Shown here in pieces: positions 34,785 through 44,745 of a DNA stretch of 64,000 nucleotides. The stretch spans positions 20,066,708-20,130,707 of the forward strand of contig OX336395.1 of NCBI GenBank assembly GCA_946902985.2, written 5' to 3'. Under the pieces are notes generated by a model, which searched no databases, had not been told where the DNA came from, and worked only from the letters and a program-made list of their open reading frames with translations. Made by a program: the position numbers and the translations under genes. Within the stretch, counting starts at the first letter, position 1, and the number at the start of each line of letters is the position of its first letter. This DNA comes from Meconema thalassinum (taxonomy: Eukaryota > Arthropoda > Insecta > Orthoptera > Tettigoniidae).

Positions 34785-35590
34785 ATGAATCATGGATTGT
34801 TGAGGCTTATGCGGTGGCCATACTTGACAATGTGTTCATTGATATTTCATGAATCATGAATTGCAGAGGCTTATGCAGTGATTCGTTTATGCTTGGTGAA
34901 AGCATGACTGTGATGATTGAAGAAAAACAATTGCGAGAATGACCGCAGAGTTACAGTAAACAGCCAACACAAAAGCCAATACGAAAGCCAACACAAAAGA
35001 CAATACAAAAGCCAATACATAAGCCAATACAAAAGCCAATACAAAATCCAACGCAAAAGCCAATACAAAAGCCAATACATAAGCCAATACCAAAGCAAAC
35101 ACATGGGGTTAGGTTAGGTTCTGATATGCTTTATTAGGTTAGGTGAGCTATGTGTGACGTCATAGCATGTCTTAAAGCAAGTCTAAACTTGTAGAACATG
35201 TCATGTGACAAGGTTAAGTTATGTTATGTTAGATGAGTTGAGGTTAAATCTTTATATATTCCCAGTCTTTGAGAAAGTTTCCAAGACCAATAAAAAATCT
35301 ACTAAATACAATGACTAAAATGACTTGTCAAATAATCCAATATAAAAGCCAATACATAAGCCAATACATAAGCCAATATAAAAGCCGATATACAAGCAAA
35401 TACAAAAGTCAATACATAAGCAAGTACAAAAGCCAACACAAAAGCCAATGCAAAAGCAATCACATGGGGTTAGGTTGGGTTATGATATGTTACATTAGGT
35501 TAGGTGAGCTATGTGTGATGTCATACCCAGTCTTAAAGCAAGTCTAAACTTGTAGGACATGTCACGTGACAAGGTTAAGTTATACCAATC
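34785..35590 (+). repeat. Decayed 81-bp units and duplicated 12-bp arrays
   Basis: Old satellite units lie at 34785-34910. The 12-mer AAAAGCCAATAC repeats about 11 times at 34966-35100 and about 9 times at 35338-35460. Both arrays are followed by the same 130-bp flank (CACATGGGGTTAGGTT to GACAAGGTTAAGTTAT), so array plus flank was duplicated. Confidence 0.85.
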
Positions 35591-35699
35591 AACATTTTTT
35601 AAAATGAGAAAAACATTATGTACTGGGGAACCTTGTTTTTATTTTATAGCCAATAGCACTTCACAAAAATAGAATACAAAGAAATCAATTCCTCATTCT

Positions 35700-36250
35700 T
35701 TTTTTTTTTAATGTTTGTGTCTACACATCATTAACTTTCCTTTCATAACACACATCACAATCAAGGCTGCCAACCTCTCTCCCACTGAGGCATCACAGGA
35801 TGTCAAACGTTGTCTAGCTTTTTCAACAACACTTTATCTGCCACTTGTCTTAAACCAGGATGAAAGGAAAGGAAGGAAGCTTGTAGTTTAACGTGACCGT
35901 TAATCCGTAGATCATGAGCCACGGGACCTCCTTTTTACGTGGAATCCAAACCACAGGACATGGCATTTCACTTCGAAAATCTCACATGCAGTGACCGGGA
36001 ATCGAACCCGGACCGCCTTAAACCAGGATGACTATGGCGATAAGAAATGTCATGTTTTTTGCATGCTTGATCCAATGATTAATGGATACATCACCGCGCT
36101 GCAAACATTCTTCAAGGCGAGTTCCAGGTCCACAAAATCTTTAACCAGGAAGATGAATTTCGAAAGGCAAATATTGAATGACTTTGTTAATGAGGCCATG
36201 ACCAGTACAAGTGTGATATATCCTTTTCCATTGATGGTGAAAAGGTATGA
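35700..36250 (-). pseudogene. Phospholipase A2-like (HDxxY) protein fragment, virus-like
   Basis: On the minus strand, residues ACKKHDISYRH (about 36038-36070) form the C-x2-H-D-x2-Y active-site loop of secreted and parvovirus-type phospholipase A2. Across the SINE and a frameshift it continues with ADKVLLKK and then, in another frame, SVGERLAALIVM (about 35760-35800). Such domains in arthropod elements and viruses help a particle leave the endosome; here it is only a relic. A SINE (35864-36016) sits inside the frame, and several stops break it. The neighbour upstream on the same strand is the IVDYQGF remnant. The match is by motif only. Confidence 0.45.
35864..36016 (-). mobile_element. Short tRNA-derived SINE with 15-bp target duplication
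   Basis: CTTAAACCAGGATGA is duplicated at 35849-35863 and 36017-36031. Read on the minus strand, the B box is GGGTTCGATTCCC close to the head. It is a different family from the SINE at 27703. Confidence 0.88.
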
Positions 36251-36372
36251 TCTTCATCCTCCTCTGTAGACGATGTTTTTAGTTGTTGTTGTTGCTTTAT
36301 CTCGCCATTACACACGTGGAATGAGGAAACAAAGTCTTTACATGGACTTTTATGACCGTGATACAATTTCAC
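36187..36372 (-). pseudogene. Cys-containing remnant next to the phospholipase-like fragment
   Basis: A 61-codon frame, with CFTCELVKLYHGHKSPC readable across its start, resembling a zinc-binding patch. An acidic EEDEDHTF follows. I do not recognise it. It lies between the IVDYQGF and HDxxY remnants and may belong to either. Confidence 0.3.
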
Positions 36373-36459
36373 CAGCTCGCATGTAAAACACTGTCACATA
36401 GATGGTATTTTTGCCATGACCACTTGCTTATGCTGATCGTAATCCGTACATGGTTGCGA

Positions 36460-37217
36460 TTCACTCAACACGGGGTCATGAGTCCATGATTTTGGTACAT
36501 GTTGCTAGATATCTTTCACAGCATTGGCTGCCACATAATAAATTAATGACTTGGGGAGCGCCAATAATTCCTCTTTGGTAAAATGGTCTAGTTTCTTTTT
36601 GCACACAAAGAATTTTCCAATCGCTTTATCAGTAGCATTTCCTCTTTCCATGGTATTACGTTGATGTTTACACGTTGCTTGTAAAAATCTCACTGATGTC
36701 ATTCACGGGTGAACCTCAAGTTTTAATTTCATTCAACAACTCCAAGCAGACATTGGTGGTTAACCAATGAAAGAGATGTCACACTTAGGCTAAGGCTTTA
36801 TGAAAATGTCGCCACAGGGACAGCGGTCCATGAATGTTTGAAACGAGGGACATCCCAAGGCCATGAGATTAATACTTTGACAGTAAGGTGTTAAATATGG
36901 TTGTAACCATTAGCGTGGGCAGAGAATAAATTAGTTTTCATTACCATGTTCAGGTGCTTATATGAAATCATTCCTTGATTCCAGTCTAGTTGCAAATGAT
37001 TTTCAATCCATTTAGTTTGTTTACAGTCTTTCTCACAAAACAAATCAAAAGCATAGGGTGGTGTAAACACCAAATGGGTAGCTTTTGATATCGAAAAGGT
37101 TGAACAATCAATAATGACAACCTCTTTAAATATAAATTTGTTATCTCCAATGTTAAATCCTTGGTAATCCACAATCAGTGTGCTCAACATGTTAATGCTT
37201 GTCTGAGCCAAGTTCAA
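36460..37217 (-). pseudogene. IVDYQGF protein remnant of a virus-like element
   Basis: The frame 36891-37217 starts with ATG and has TLIVDYQGFNI, KFIFKEVVIID and HLQLDWNQGMISYKHLNMV. After a frame break, 36505-36702 carries KKLDHFTKEELLALPKSLIY. I recall a family of uncharacterised arthropod proteins with this D-x-Q-G-F and F-x-x-K-E start; the layout hints at an exonuclease-like fold, which is inference. Stops lie between the pieces. Its start is about 170 bp from, and divergent to, the FLYWCH fragment at 37384. Confidence 0.5.
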
Positions 37218-37383
37218 GTGACCTCTAACTGACTATCAGTGACTAAGGTGTACTCATGACATTGACTTACATTCCCATTCTAGTAAACAAATTGATGTTA
37301 GAGTATCACAGGCAACATGAGAAATAATAACATCAACAGCAAACTTTTTTTGTATATCATTTTATTGGTATGGCAAGTTATAC

Positions 37384-37590
37384 ATGCGTTTGCCATTTTG
37401 GGATAAGGACGATACCAACTCATACAACAATACAGTATTTCGTGTTTTCAGCGTTCATAACACCAAGGGTAGGCAACGTGCAGTCTATCAAGGCTACTCG
37501 CATAACTATAATCGTCAGAATGGAATAATATTCTGGCGATGCTCAAAAGAGAGGTCGACAAAATGTCGAGGAAATCTATTTTTGTGTAGC
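37384..37590 (+). pseudogene. FLYWCH zinc-finger gene, truncated by a repeat
   Basis: ATG at 37384 opens a frame with AVYQGYSHNY, IIFWRCSKERSTKCRG. The Y-x-G-Y, W-x-C and C positions of the finger are present, but the final histidine part is replaced where the 1.5-kb repeat begins at about 37584. It is clearly related to the finger at 8552-8700 but diverged. Confidence 0.65.
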
Positions 37591-38356
37591 ATTCAAATTT
37601 CAATCGCATGATTAGGACACAAGAAGTAACAAGGATATTTTAAAATTTCGCACAGCTGCCATCTTGTGGTTATGGAAACAATTGAAATACATTAGATGCC
37701 AGTGGATTAACATTCGTATAAGGATTTACTGTACCAAGTTTCACTGCACTAGGATGGTTAAATTGCGAGAAACGTCCATGTGAATATTTATACTTCGCGT
37801 CGTCGCCATGTTGGATTTGTGATCACCAGGTTATTTAAAGTCCTATAGGTAAACTTATGTTCATAGCCCCTATGAACATAAAGAAATTCAGATTGATTGC
37901 TATAATAGATTCGTAGATATTCAGGGCCGTCTAAATATTTCGGATGGTCGCCATCAAGGATTGTTAAATGTATAGGCCATAGAGGCATGCACCATTAAAG
38001 GAAAATTATTGCGTAGGTTCATTATTCAAACTTTCACTTCAATCGCATGATTACGACAACTGTGAGAGAGGACCGCCGCGACACAAGAAATAAAAACTTA
38101 ATTTTAAAATTCGCACAGCTGCCATTTTGAGGTTATGTAAACAATTGAACTAAACTGGATACCAGTGCATTACAATGTGTATAAACATTTCCTGTACCGC
38201 CATCTTGTGGTTATGTAAACAATTGAACGCAGTATAGAAGTTATTACGGGGACACACACACCTCTCACACACACACACACGCACACACAGACACACGGAC
38301 AAAAGGTGATCTCATAAGTCCATTTTTTCAAAATTGAAAATAGGCTAAAAAATACC
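37584..38356 (+). repeat. 1.5-kb repeat, partial copy 2
   Basis: It matches 13536-14843 with internal losses. It keeps GCCATCTTG modules, a CA run at 38251-38300 and the terminal TTGAAAATAGGCTAAAAAATA. Confidence 0.85.
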
Positions 38357-38379
38357 AATTAAAATTTTACTCTTAGGAA

Positions 38380-38726
38380 AGAAGATGAGAGAAGAATGGA
38401 GGCTTTCAAAATTTGGCTGTGGGGGAGAATGAAGGGAATAAGTTGCAGGGACAAAGTGAGAAATGAGCAAGTATTAAAGAAAGTAGGAGAAGAATGATGC
38501 TAAAGAAGATAAGGATAAGAAAAATGAATTGTATTGGACACAGCATAAGGGGAGATGGTTTGGTGAAAAGTGAATTAGAAGGGGAAATCCCAAGAGGAAG
38601 AAGAAGGTTTCAGATGTTGGATTCCATCAAGATTGGTAAATCGTATGAGCTGATGAAACGTGCTGATGAAGACCCGATAAGGTGGAGAGGAAACCTGCCA
38701 TCAGCCAGATAAACTGATGATGATGA
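38380..38726 (+). repeat. LINE 3' end of a second family, TGA-repeat tail
   Basis: Encoded pieces include MNCIGHSIRGDGLVKSELEG and IPRGRRRFQMLDSIK, the usual C-terminal end of LINE reverse transcriptases, ending in AAACTGATGATGATGA. The front is missing. Confidence 0.75.
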
Positions 38727-38827
38727 AATTAGTAAGTAGTAGGCAAATATCAGGCTATGTGAAAGTTCCTTTCGAAATATTCTGAGGTTCCTTCCGTTAA
38801 TCACTTGTTGTTAACTCATCACAAGCC

Positions 38828-39274
38828 TCAAATGTTTGTAAATGCAGATATGTTTTCATTGTTGTTATCTTCAACGTATTTAATTACATTGTTTAGATGG
38901 ACTTTAATAACTTTGGAGCTGACAGTGGTTTTCTGGCCTGGGGGATGTGAAACGCGAAGATATGGCATTTTCTGGAAGTCACAACATGCAATAGGAAGCT
39001 TTCTCATGAAATATATTATAGACCTTTTGTTGGAGATAGCATGTCGATGGAGATGGATGGGACACGAGACGGTGTTGCTGTCCTCATCGAGATTCAAACC
39101 CAGCTCCATCTCCACGCACTCCAGTACAAACAGGGCCACGCCAGGGGTGTGCAGACTGTAGGTGGAGCCACACCGTGACCACGACTGCAACAGCCAGGAG
39201 ATTAGCTTCTCATGAATCCTTGCTTGCGGAAAAGTGTGACAAAGAGATAGCGTTACAGTCTGCACTGCATTCAT
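38828..39274 (-). other. 148-codon open frame, unrecognised
   Basis: The stretch around TPGVALFVLECVEMELGL and EDSNTVSCPIHLHRHA is less AT-rich than its surroundings and might be an old exon. I see no domain and no splice support, and it overlaps the hAT fragment on the other strand. Confidence 0.2.
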
Positions 39275-39475
39275 TTTTTGTATTTCTGAAATTATCCGAA
39301 AGAGCTTTGAAGTGCTTAACTGTGTTTCCTACAACTTACATCTGTGAGAGTGCATTCTCTCCCACTTCACCTATTTGAAATCAAAGCCAAGAAACAGACT
39401 TGAAGTTGAGAATTACTTAATACTGAAATTATCAGACATTAAACCAAACATCGTTTCTGCTTATTACTAAAAAGC
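39175..39475 (+). pseudogene. hAT transposase C-terminal dimerisation fragment
   Basis: Residues ALKCLTVFPTTYICESAFS match the conserved PTTY-x-CE-x-xFS patch of the hATC domain in ZBED5/SCAND3-like transposases. After a frameshift near 39360 the next frame reads KPRNRLEVENYLILKLSDIK and stops at TAA about 39470. It is only the end of the protein. Confidence 0.65.
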
Positions 39476-39479
39476 AGCT

Positions 39480-39974
39480 TCTCTGTTTACATTAAAGAGA
39501 GTTTGAAGTAATCGTTCAAGATTGGTCCTTTTGATTATAAATATACCACATTTTCATTGTAATAAAAGTTTATTAACCATAAGGCGATATATGATGAGCC
39601 AAGAGCGACTACAATATATCAGACCGTAATACGACAATCGATTCAAGAAAAATGGTGGTCATCATAGGGGAAGGTTTTGAATTAACGGCCGTTTGTTGCG
39701 AGTGCGTCTCCTAGCAAAAATTCGTATAAATATTATGTCTCGAGTGATCTTGTAATGTTATAATGTTAATAGTCTACCGTAGATAGTGTAGTACATTGCG
39801 AATAAATATTAAATACCGTTAAAGGTACCATTTGAAGATTAAGCGCCAAAGTCGTGTGTGTTTTTGATAGTTTGAACATACATTTATGGTCAGGGAAGAT
39901 ATTTCCCCAAGTGTCTATTTCTTTCGACATAAGTGCATTCTATAAGAATCTCTGTGCAAGGTTAAATGGATAGT
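39480..39974. other. No gene seen
   Basis: AT-rich spacer before the 85-bp array. Confidence 0.5.
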
Positions 39975-41080
39975 GCAGTGACATGGGCCAAGCAAGACGA
40001 TTTGGTGAGTCATATTTCAAATTACATCTACCGGTACTCTTGAGATGATGCTATTGTGTGCAGTGACATGGGCCAAGCAAGATGATTTGGTGAGTCATAT
40101 TTCAAACTACACCCACCGGTACTCTTGAGATGATGCCATTGTGTGCAGTGACATGGGCCAAGCAAGACGATTTGGTGAGTCATATTTCAAACTACACCTA
40201 CCGGTACTCTTGAGATGATGCTATTGTGTGCAGTGACATGGGCCAAGCAAGACGATTTGGTGAGTCATATTTCAAACTACACCCACCGGTACTCTTGAGA
40301 TGATGCTATTGTGTGCAGTGACATGGGCCAAGCAAGACGATTTGGTGAGTCATATTTCAAACTACACCTACCGGTACTCTTGAGATGATGCTATAGTGTG
40401 CAGTGACATGGGCCAAGCAAGACGATTTGGTGAGTCATATTTCAAACTACACCTACCGGTACTCTTGCGATGATGCTATTGTGTGCAGTGACATGGGCCA
40501 AGCAAGACGATTTGGTGAGTCATATTTCAAACTACACCCACCAGTACTCTTGAGATGATGCTATTGTGTGCAGTGACGTGGGCCAAGCAAGACGATTTGG
40601 TGAGTCATATTTCAAACTACACCTACCGGTACTCTTGAGATGATGCTATAGTGTGCAGTGACATGGGCCAAGCAAGACGATTTGGTGAGTCATATTTCAA
40701 ACTACACCTACCGGTACTCTTGAGATGATGCTATTGTGTGCAGTGACATGGGCCAAGCAGGACGATTTGGTGAGTCATATTTCAAACTACACCTACCGGT
40801 ACTCTTGAGATGATGCTATTGTGTGCAGTGACATGGGCCAAGCAAGACGATTTGGTGAGTCATATTTCAAACTACACCCACCGGTACTCCTGAGATGATG
40901 CTATTGTGTGCAGTGACATGGGCCAAGCAAGACGATTTGGTGAGTCATATTTCAAACTACACCCACCGGTACTCTTGAGATGATGCTATTGTGTGCAGTG
41001 ACATGGGCCAAGCAAGACGATTTGGTGAGTCATATTTCAAACTACACCTACCGGTACTCTTCAGATGATGCTATTGTGTC
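39975..41080 (+). repeat. 85-bp tandem array, 13 copies
   Basis: GCAGTGACATGGGCCAAGCA recurs every 85 bp from 39975 (next 40060, 40145) to about 41080 with very few differences, a young array. Every unit includes GGTGAGTCATATTTC, thus a TGAGTCA AP-1 type site, and ACCGGTACTC. Confidence 0.97.
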
Positions 41081-41264
41081 TTTATTGTGACAATGGTATA
41101 ATGAAAACTAAGTTTCCGTGTAAATCAAATGCAGTCTTCGCTAGAACTTTTAATATTGGCTATTCTCAAGAGCATATCAGTCAAACCAAAGAAATGTGTT
41201 GAACAGATTGGGCCTACCCATTTGTTTCTAACAGGATGGTATAGGGTTTTCTCAAATATCATTC
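41081..41264. other. Spacer, no gene seen
   Basis: Short spacer between the 85-bp array and the piggyBac relic. Confidence 0.5.
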
Positions 41265-41268
41265 TTAA

Positions 41269-42188
41269 CCCTTTGACCGCCAACGTCCGATTGATTGGAC
41301 GTTCCCTAAAAAATGTATTTTCCAAGTTACATATTCGTTTTAATAGTTCACAATATATGTTTTGGTCTAGTAGTGGATTAAATAAGACTATATACAACAA
41401 GTTTTTCACACTGAGGAACTTGCTGCTGAGGAACCAAGCGCAAATTCATCTATCGCAGGCGGGCAACGAACCCTTTCACCTTTTACCGAAAAATAAATGA
41501 ACGCAAATGTTCCGTATACAGCAAGATTAGTACAATTCGAGGTGGTAGAAGGAAAAAAGACCAGATACATTTGTAAAGAATGTAATAAGAGTGTACATCC
41601 TTTGTGCCTCTCTAATCACAATTGCTAGGGCGCGTAATAAACATGTCTAAATATAAGGTAATTAGTTTCTTTTCATCCAAAAGGTGAATTCTGGAGTGTT
41701 GAGTTTGTTTGAAGAAGTGAAATAGACATTAGTAAACACTTTTACTTAGAAGTAGCCTGGAACTGCAGACATTTGCATATAATGTAAGAGTTATAAAATT
41801 TCATGTTACAGTAATAAAAATAATAATAAATTATTGTAGCTCTAATATTTTATAGAAAGATCAAATTTTTATAGACTTTGTGATATTGGAAACATCACCT
41901 CTCTAAAATAAAGCAGTTTTCGATACTAGAAATATTTTTTATTCTTAACGATTTTTGATCATGAATTAGTTTTTAAAATTTTTAAAGTAAATATTTATTT
42001 CAATTATCACTCCATTTAATATAAATTATAGAATAAGAGTCCATTAATTACATTAACAAAACAAAACAAAAGAAGCATCCAGTAAGTTATACACAAATAG
42101 TTCAGAAGTTATTACGTATAATTTACCGCAGATTAGGCCTTGGCAGTATAGGGTGCGGACACCGCGTATATGGCTGGCGGTCAAAGGG
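41269..42188 (+). mobile_element. piggyBac-type element, internally deleted
   Basis: TTAA occurs at 41265-41268 and 42189-42192, next to inverted ends CCCTTTGACCGCCA and TGGCGGTCAAAGGG. That is the TTAA target and end type of piggyBac. A palindrome AACGTCC/GGACGTT sits inside the left end (about 41281-41302). Codons at 41520-41640 read TRYICKECNKSVHPLCLSN, like the Cys-rich C-terminal domain of the transposase; the rest of the enzyme is missing. Confidence 0.85.
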
Positions 42189-42204
42189 TTAATGGCAAAA
42201 TGTA

Positions 42205-42725
42205 AACTCTGATAAGGTTGTAACAGCCCCGTGGTGTTGGGGGCCCCGTGTTCGATTCCCGGCTACGTCAGGGATTTTAGAAACTGACGTGAGGACTGGA
42301 ACGGAGTGCACTCAGCCTCGTGAGGACAATTGCGTAGCTGTCTGACAGTGAGGCAGTGCCCCAATCACGAAAACCATGAGTAACGGCCGAGGGTACCCGG
42401 TGCGCTGATCACGTATCAGTTAGTAGGCCTAGGCCCTTAATGGGCTGTAGTGCAAGGGGCTATTATATTGTAATGTAGTCTCTGGGATCGCATTGAGACT
42501 GTGGATCGAAAGGTCCTGGGTCGATTCTAGTCTGAGGATTGGAGCGGGGCATGCCCATTCTCGTGAGGCTAAACTGAGAAAAGACGGTTCGAGTCCCTCC
42601 ACATCAGTCTTTGAAGTGGTTTTCCGTGTTTTCCCACTTCTACTCCAGGCAAATGCCAGGATGGTTCCTAACTTAAGGCGATGGCCTTCTCCTTCCCAAT
42701 GCAATTCCCAATGTTCAAGCACACT
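42205..42725 (+). repeat. Two adjacent tRNA-related SINE fragments
   Basis: The first has a B box GTGTTCGATTCCC at about 42250 and the body AGCCTCGTGAGGACAATTG. The second (about 42480-42725) has GGTTCGAGTCCC and the widespread body TGGTTTTCCGTGTTTTCCCA and GCAAATGCCAGGATGGT. They may be one composite SINE. Confidence 0.75.
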
Positions 42726-44343
42726 AGTTCAGCCATAACAATAACACAGGTTATCACACAAATACATGGGGTTATAAGACCATTTGCATTCTTGTAGCTC
42801 CATTTACCCGTATCTGCATTTTTTAAATACTGTATTTGTCTTACCTTTCCTTCATTTGTGTCTGTATTTTAGCTACTGTCGCTTGTAAGGAAGTACGTCA
42901 GGGTTTCATATTGAATTTGTGCCTTATTACATAAATCCTGCCATTTCTGGTGGAATTTAATCAATTATGCGAATGCTTGTCTTGGAATTTGCCGCTATTT
43001 CGATGGCGCCATGCCTGCCAGTCTCAACAACTGTTCCCCTACGATTGCCTCCATCTTTGTTTTGATGTTACGGTCGTGGTTTGACTTATGCATGACTTCT
43101 TTGCGCTGTAATGGCTGACGGAAGAGACCCTGCAGTTAAGAGTAGTGGCGTTTCTTAACGTCGACTCGCTCAATCGTTGCGCATGAAGAGTTATTGGGCA
43201 AATATCAAGGCCAGTAAGTGTTGATCCCGCGTGGTCCTAGGAGACCCATTCGCGCAGAAGAAGAACCAATAGCATTGGTGGCGACAGACAGCCTGACATG
43301 TTAATTCAGCGGATAATTTATTAATTAGTATATAATCTTGCTTATATGGTACCTCCCCTCTTGCATAACGATTCATTTAGACACGATTTAGTAAGCGAGG
43401 GGAATCACGCTACGTTTTTGGCCGCGCCAGATTAAGGCTGCAAAATAATTCTCACTTGCTTGATGGAAAATTTGTTTTTCTGCTTCTGCTTTTACGGCCT
43501 CATTGGACCACTTCAATCAATCATTTCTTGGTTCTCTTCTTCAGTAAGTTTTCTTTCCGAGTCGCCCAGTAACTTTTCATTCGCTCTGATCTTCTCAGGC
43601 GTTCCTCATCTGTAAATACCATTTTACTCTGTTACGTTTGTCTATTTTTGCCTGAAATCTTATTTTTATATATTTCAGTTTTTTCTAATTTTATTTTTTG
43701 TTTTGCAAGTCATCCAAGGTTTTATTTTAGATTTATTAATTTTTTTAAAGTTTCTTCAAAATTCCCTGACATTTACAGGGAGACAAATTTTCCTTATTTC
43801 CACGTTCTGTCGCCACCATGTGTAGGAGAAGGGGGGATATGTTAAATTGATTTAGTGCCTTGATGTAATACGGCACCAAGATTTGTGAAAATAACTCAGC
43901 ACTTGGGTGTTTATTTATCTGGAAAATACCTAGCAGCTAAAAGTCTGCTGCTCTCAGTACAGATAGCCGTGTTTAGCTGTGCACTTGACCTTTAGAGCAG
44001 GGAATTTGCCAAATACTTCCCTATCTGAGAACATTGGCACGTGTGACAGTAGGTTCTCGCAATCAGCGTGCCAAATGATTTATGCAGCAGTAGTATACTG
44101 GGGTAGCAAGACACCTTAAAAATATAAACGTTTCCTAAGAGGTGGGATAACGACTTGATTTGTTGAAGTCCTGAAAACATATAAACAATCCTCTGCATAA
44201 GTCTGGGGACAACATACGCTTCACCAGTTAGTCAGAAAAGGACTATGGTAGTCGTGGAGAAGTAAATGTTAGGTTAGGTAGTGAACACAAATTCATCTGA
44301 GTTTTTTTTAAGTTCTTCCTTCAGATAATTCATCAGTTTCACA
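42726..44343. other. No gene seen; two inverted PBS-like 12-mers
   Basis: The 12-mer TGGTGGCGACAG is at 43276-43287 (plus) and inverted at 43807-43818. Each follows a CA-ending sequence, AATAGCA and (on the minus strand) CCTACACA, as a primer-binding site follows an LTR. They may mark solo LTR edges, but I cannot find partners. The AT-rich frame at 43648-43845 has no recognisable domain. Confidence 0.35.
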
Positions 44344-44745
44344 ATGTTCAACCACAAGGTGACCACTCCTCGCCTAAGATCCAGGAAGAGTTTTATTAAG
44401 AGAACAGTACCCCTCCATACCAAGCCAGACGTCCGGCGTGTGTCACTCTGGAAACAAATAGTACCAGAAGGGTTTACCCCTAAAGAAGAACAGAGCAGTG
44501 GTAGTCATTTACCTTATACCACCTGGAGGTCCTTAAACCGGTTGAGAACAGGAGTTCCTAAGTGTCGTAGCAACCTTGTGAAGTGGGGTTATGCAGAAGA
44601 TCCACGATGTGCCAGTGGAGAAATCCAGACTCCACAACACCTGCTCACGTGCAAAGATCTTAATGAAACCTGCAGCCAGGAAGACCTTATGTTGGCCACA
44701 GACCGAGGGATAAGACCTGCCGAGTTCTGGAAAGGAAGAATATAG
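44344..44745 (+). pseudogene. LINE polyprotein C-terminus, 133 codons
   Basis: The frame reads TTWRSLNRLRTGVPKCRSNL, KWGYAEDPRCASGEIQTPQH and LLTC, the H/C-rich end of jockey-type LINE proteins. The front is absent, and the ATG at 44344 is probably chance. It abuts the hAT remnant on the other strand. Confidence 0.7.

Noticed and set aside
35104..35145. TTAGG motifs as insect telomere repeat
   Set aside because: Only two to three units in a row, embedded in a duplicated 12-bp array flank.
43648..43845. F-rich 65-codon frame as a membrane protein
   Set aside because: AT-rich sequence with T runs explains it; no supporting signals.
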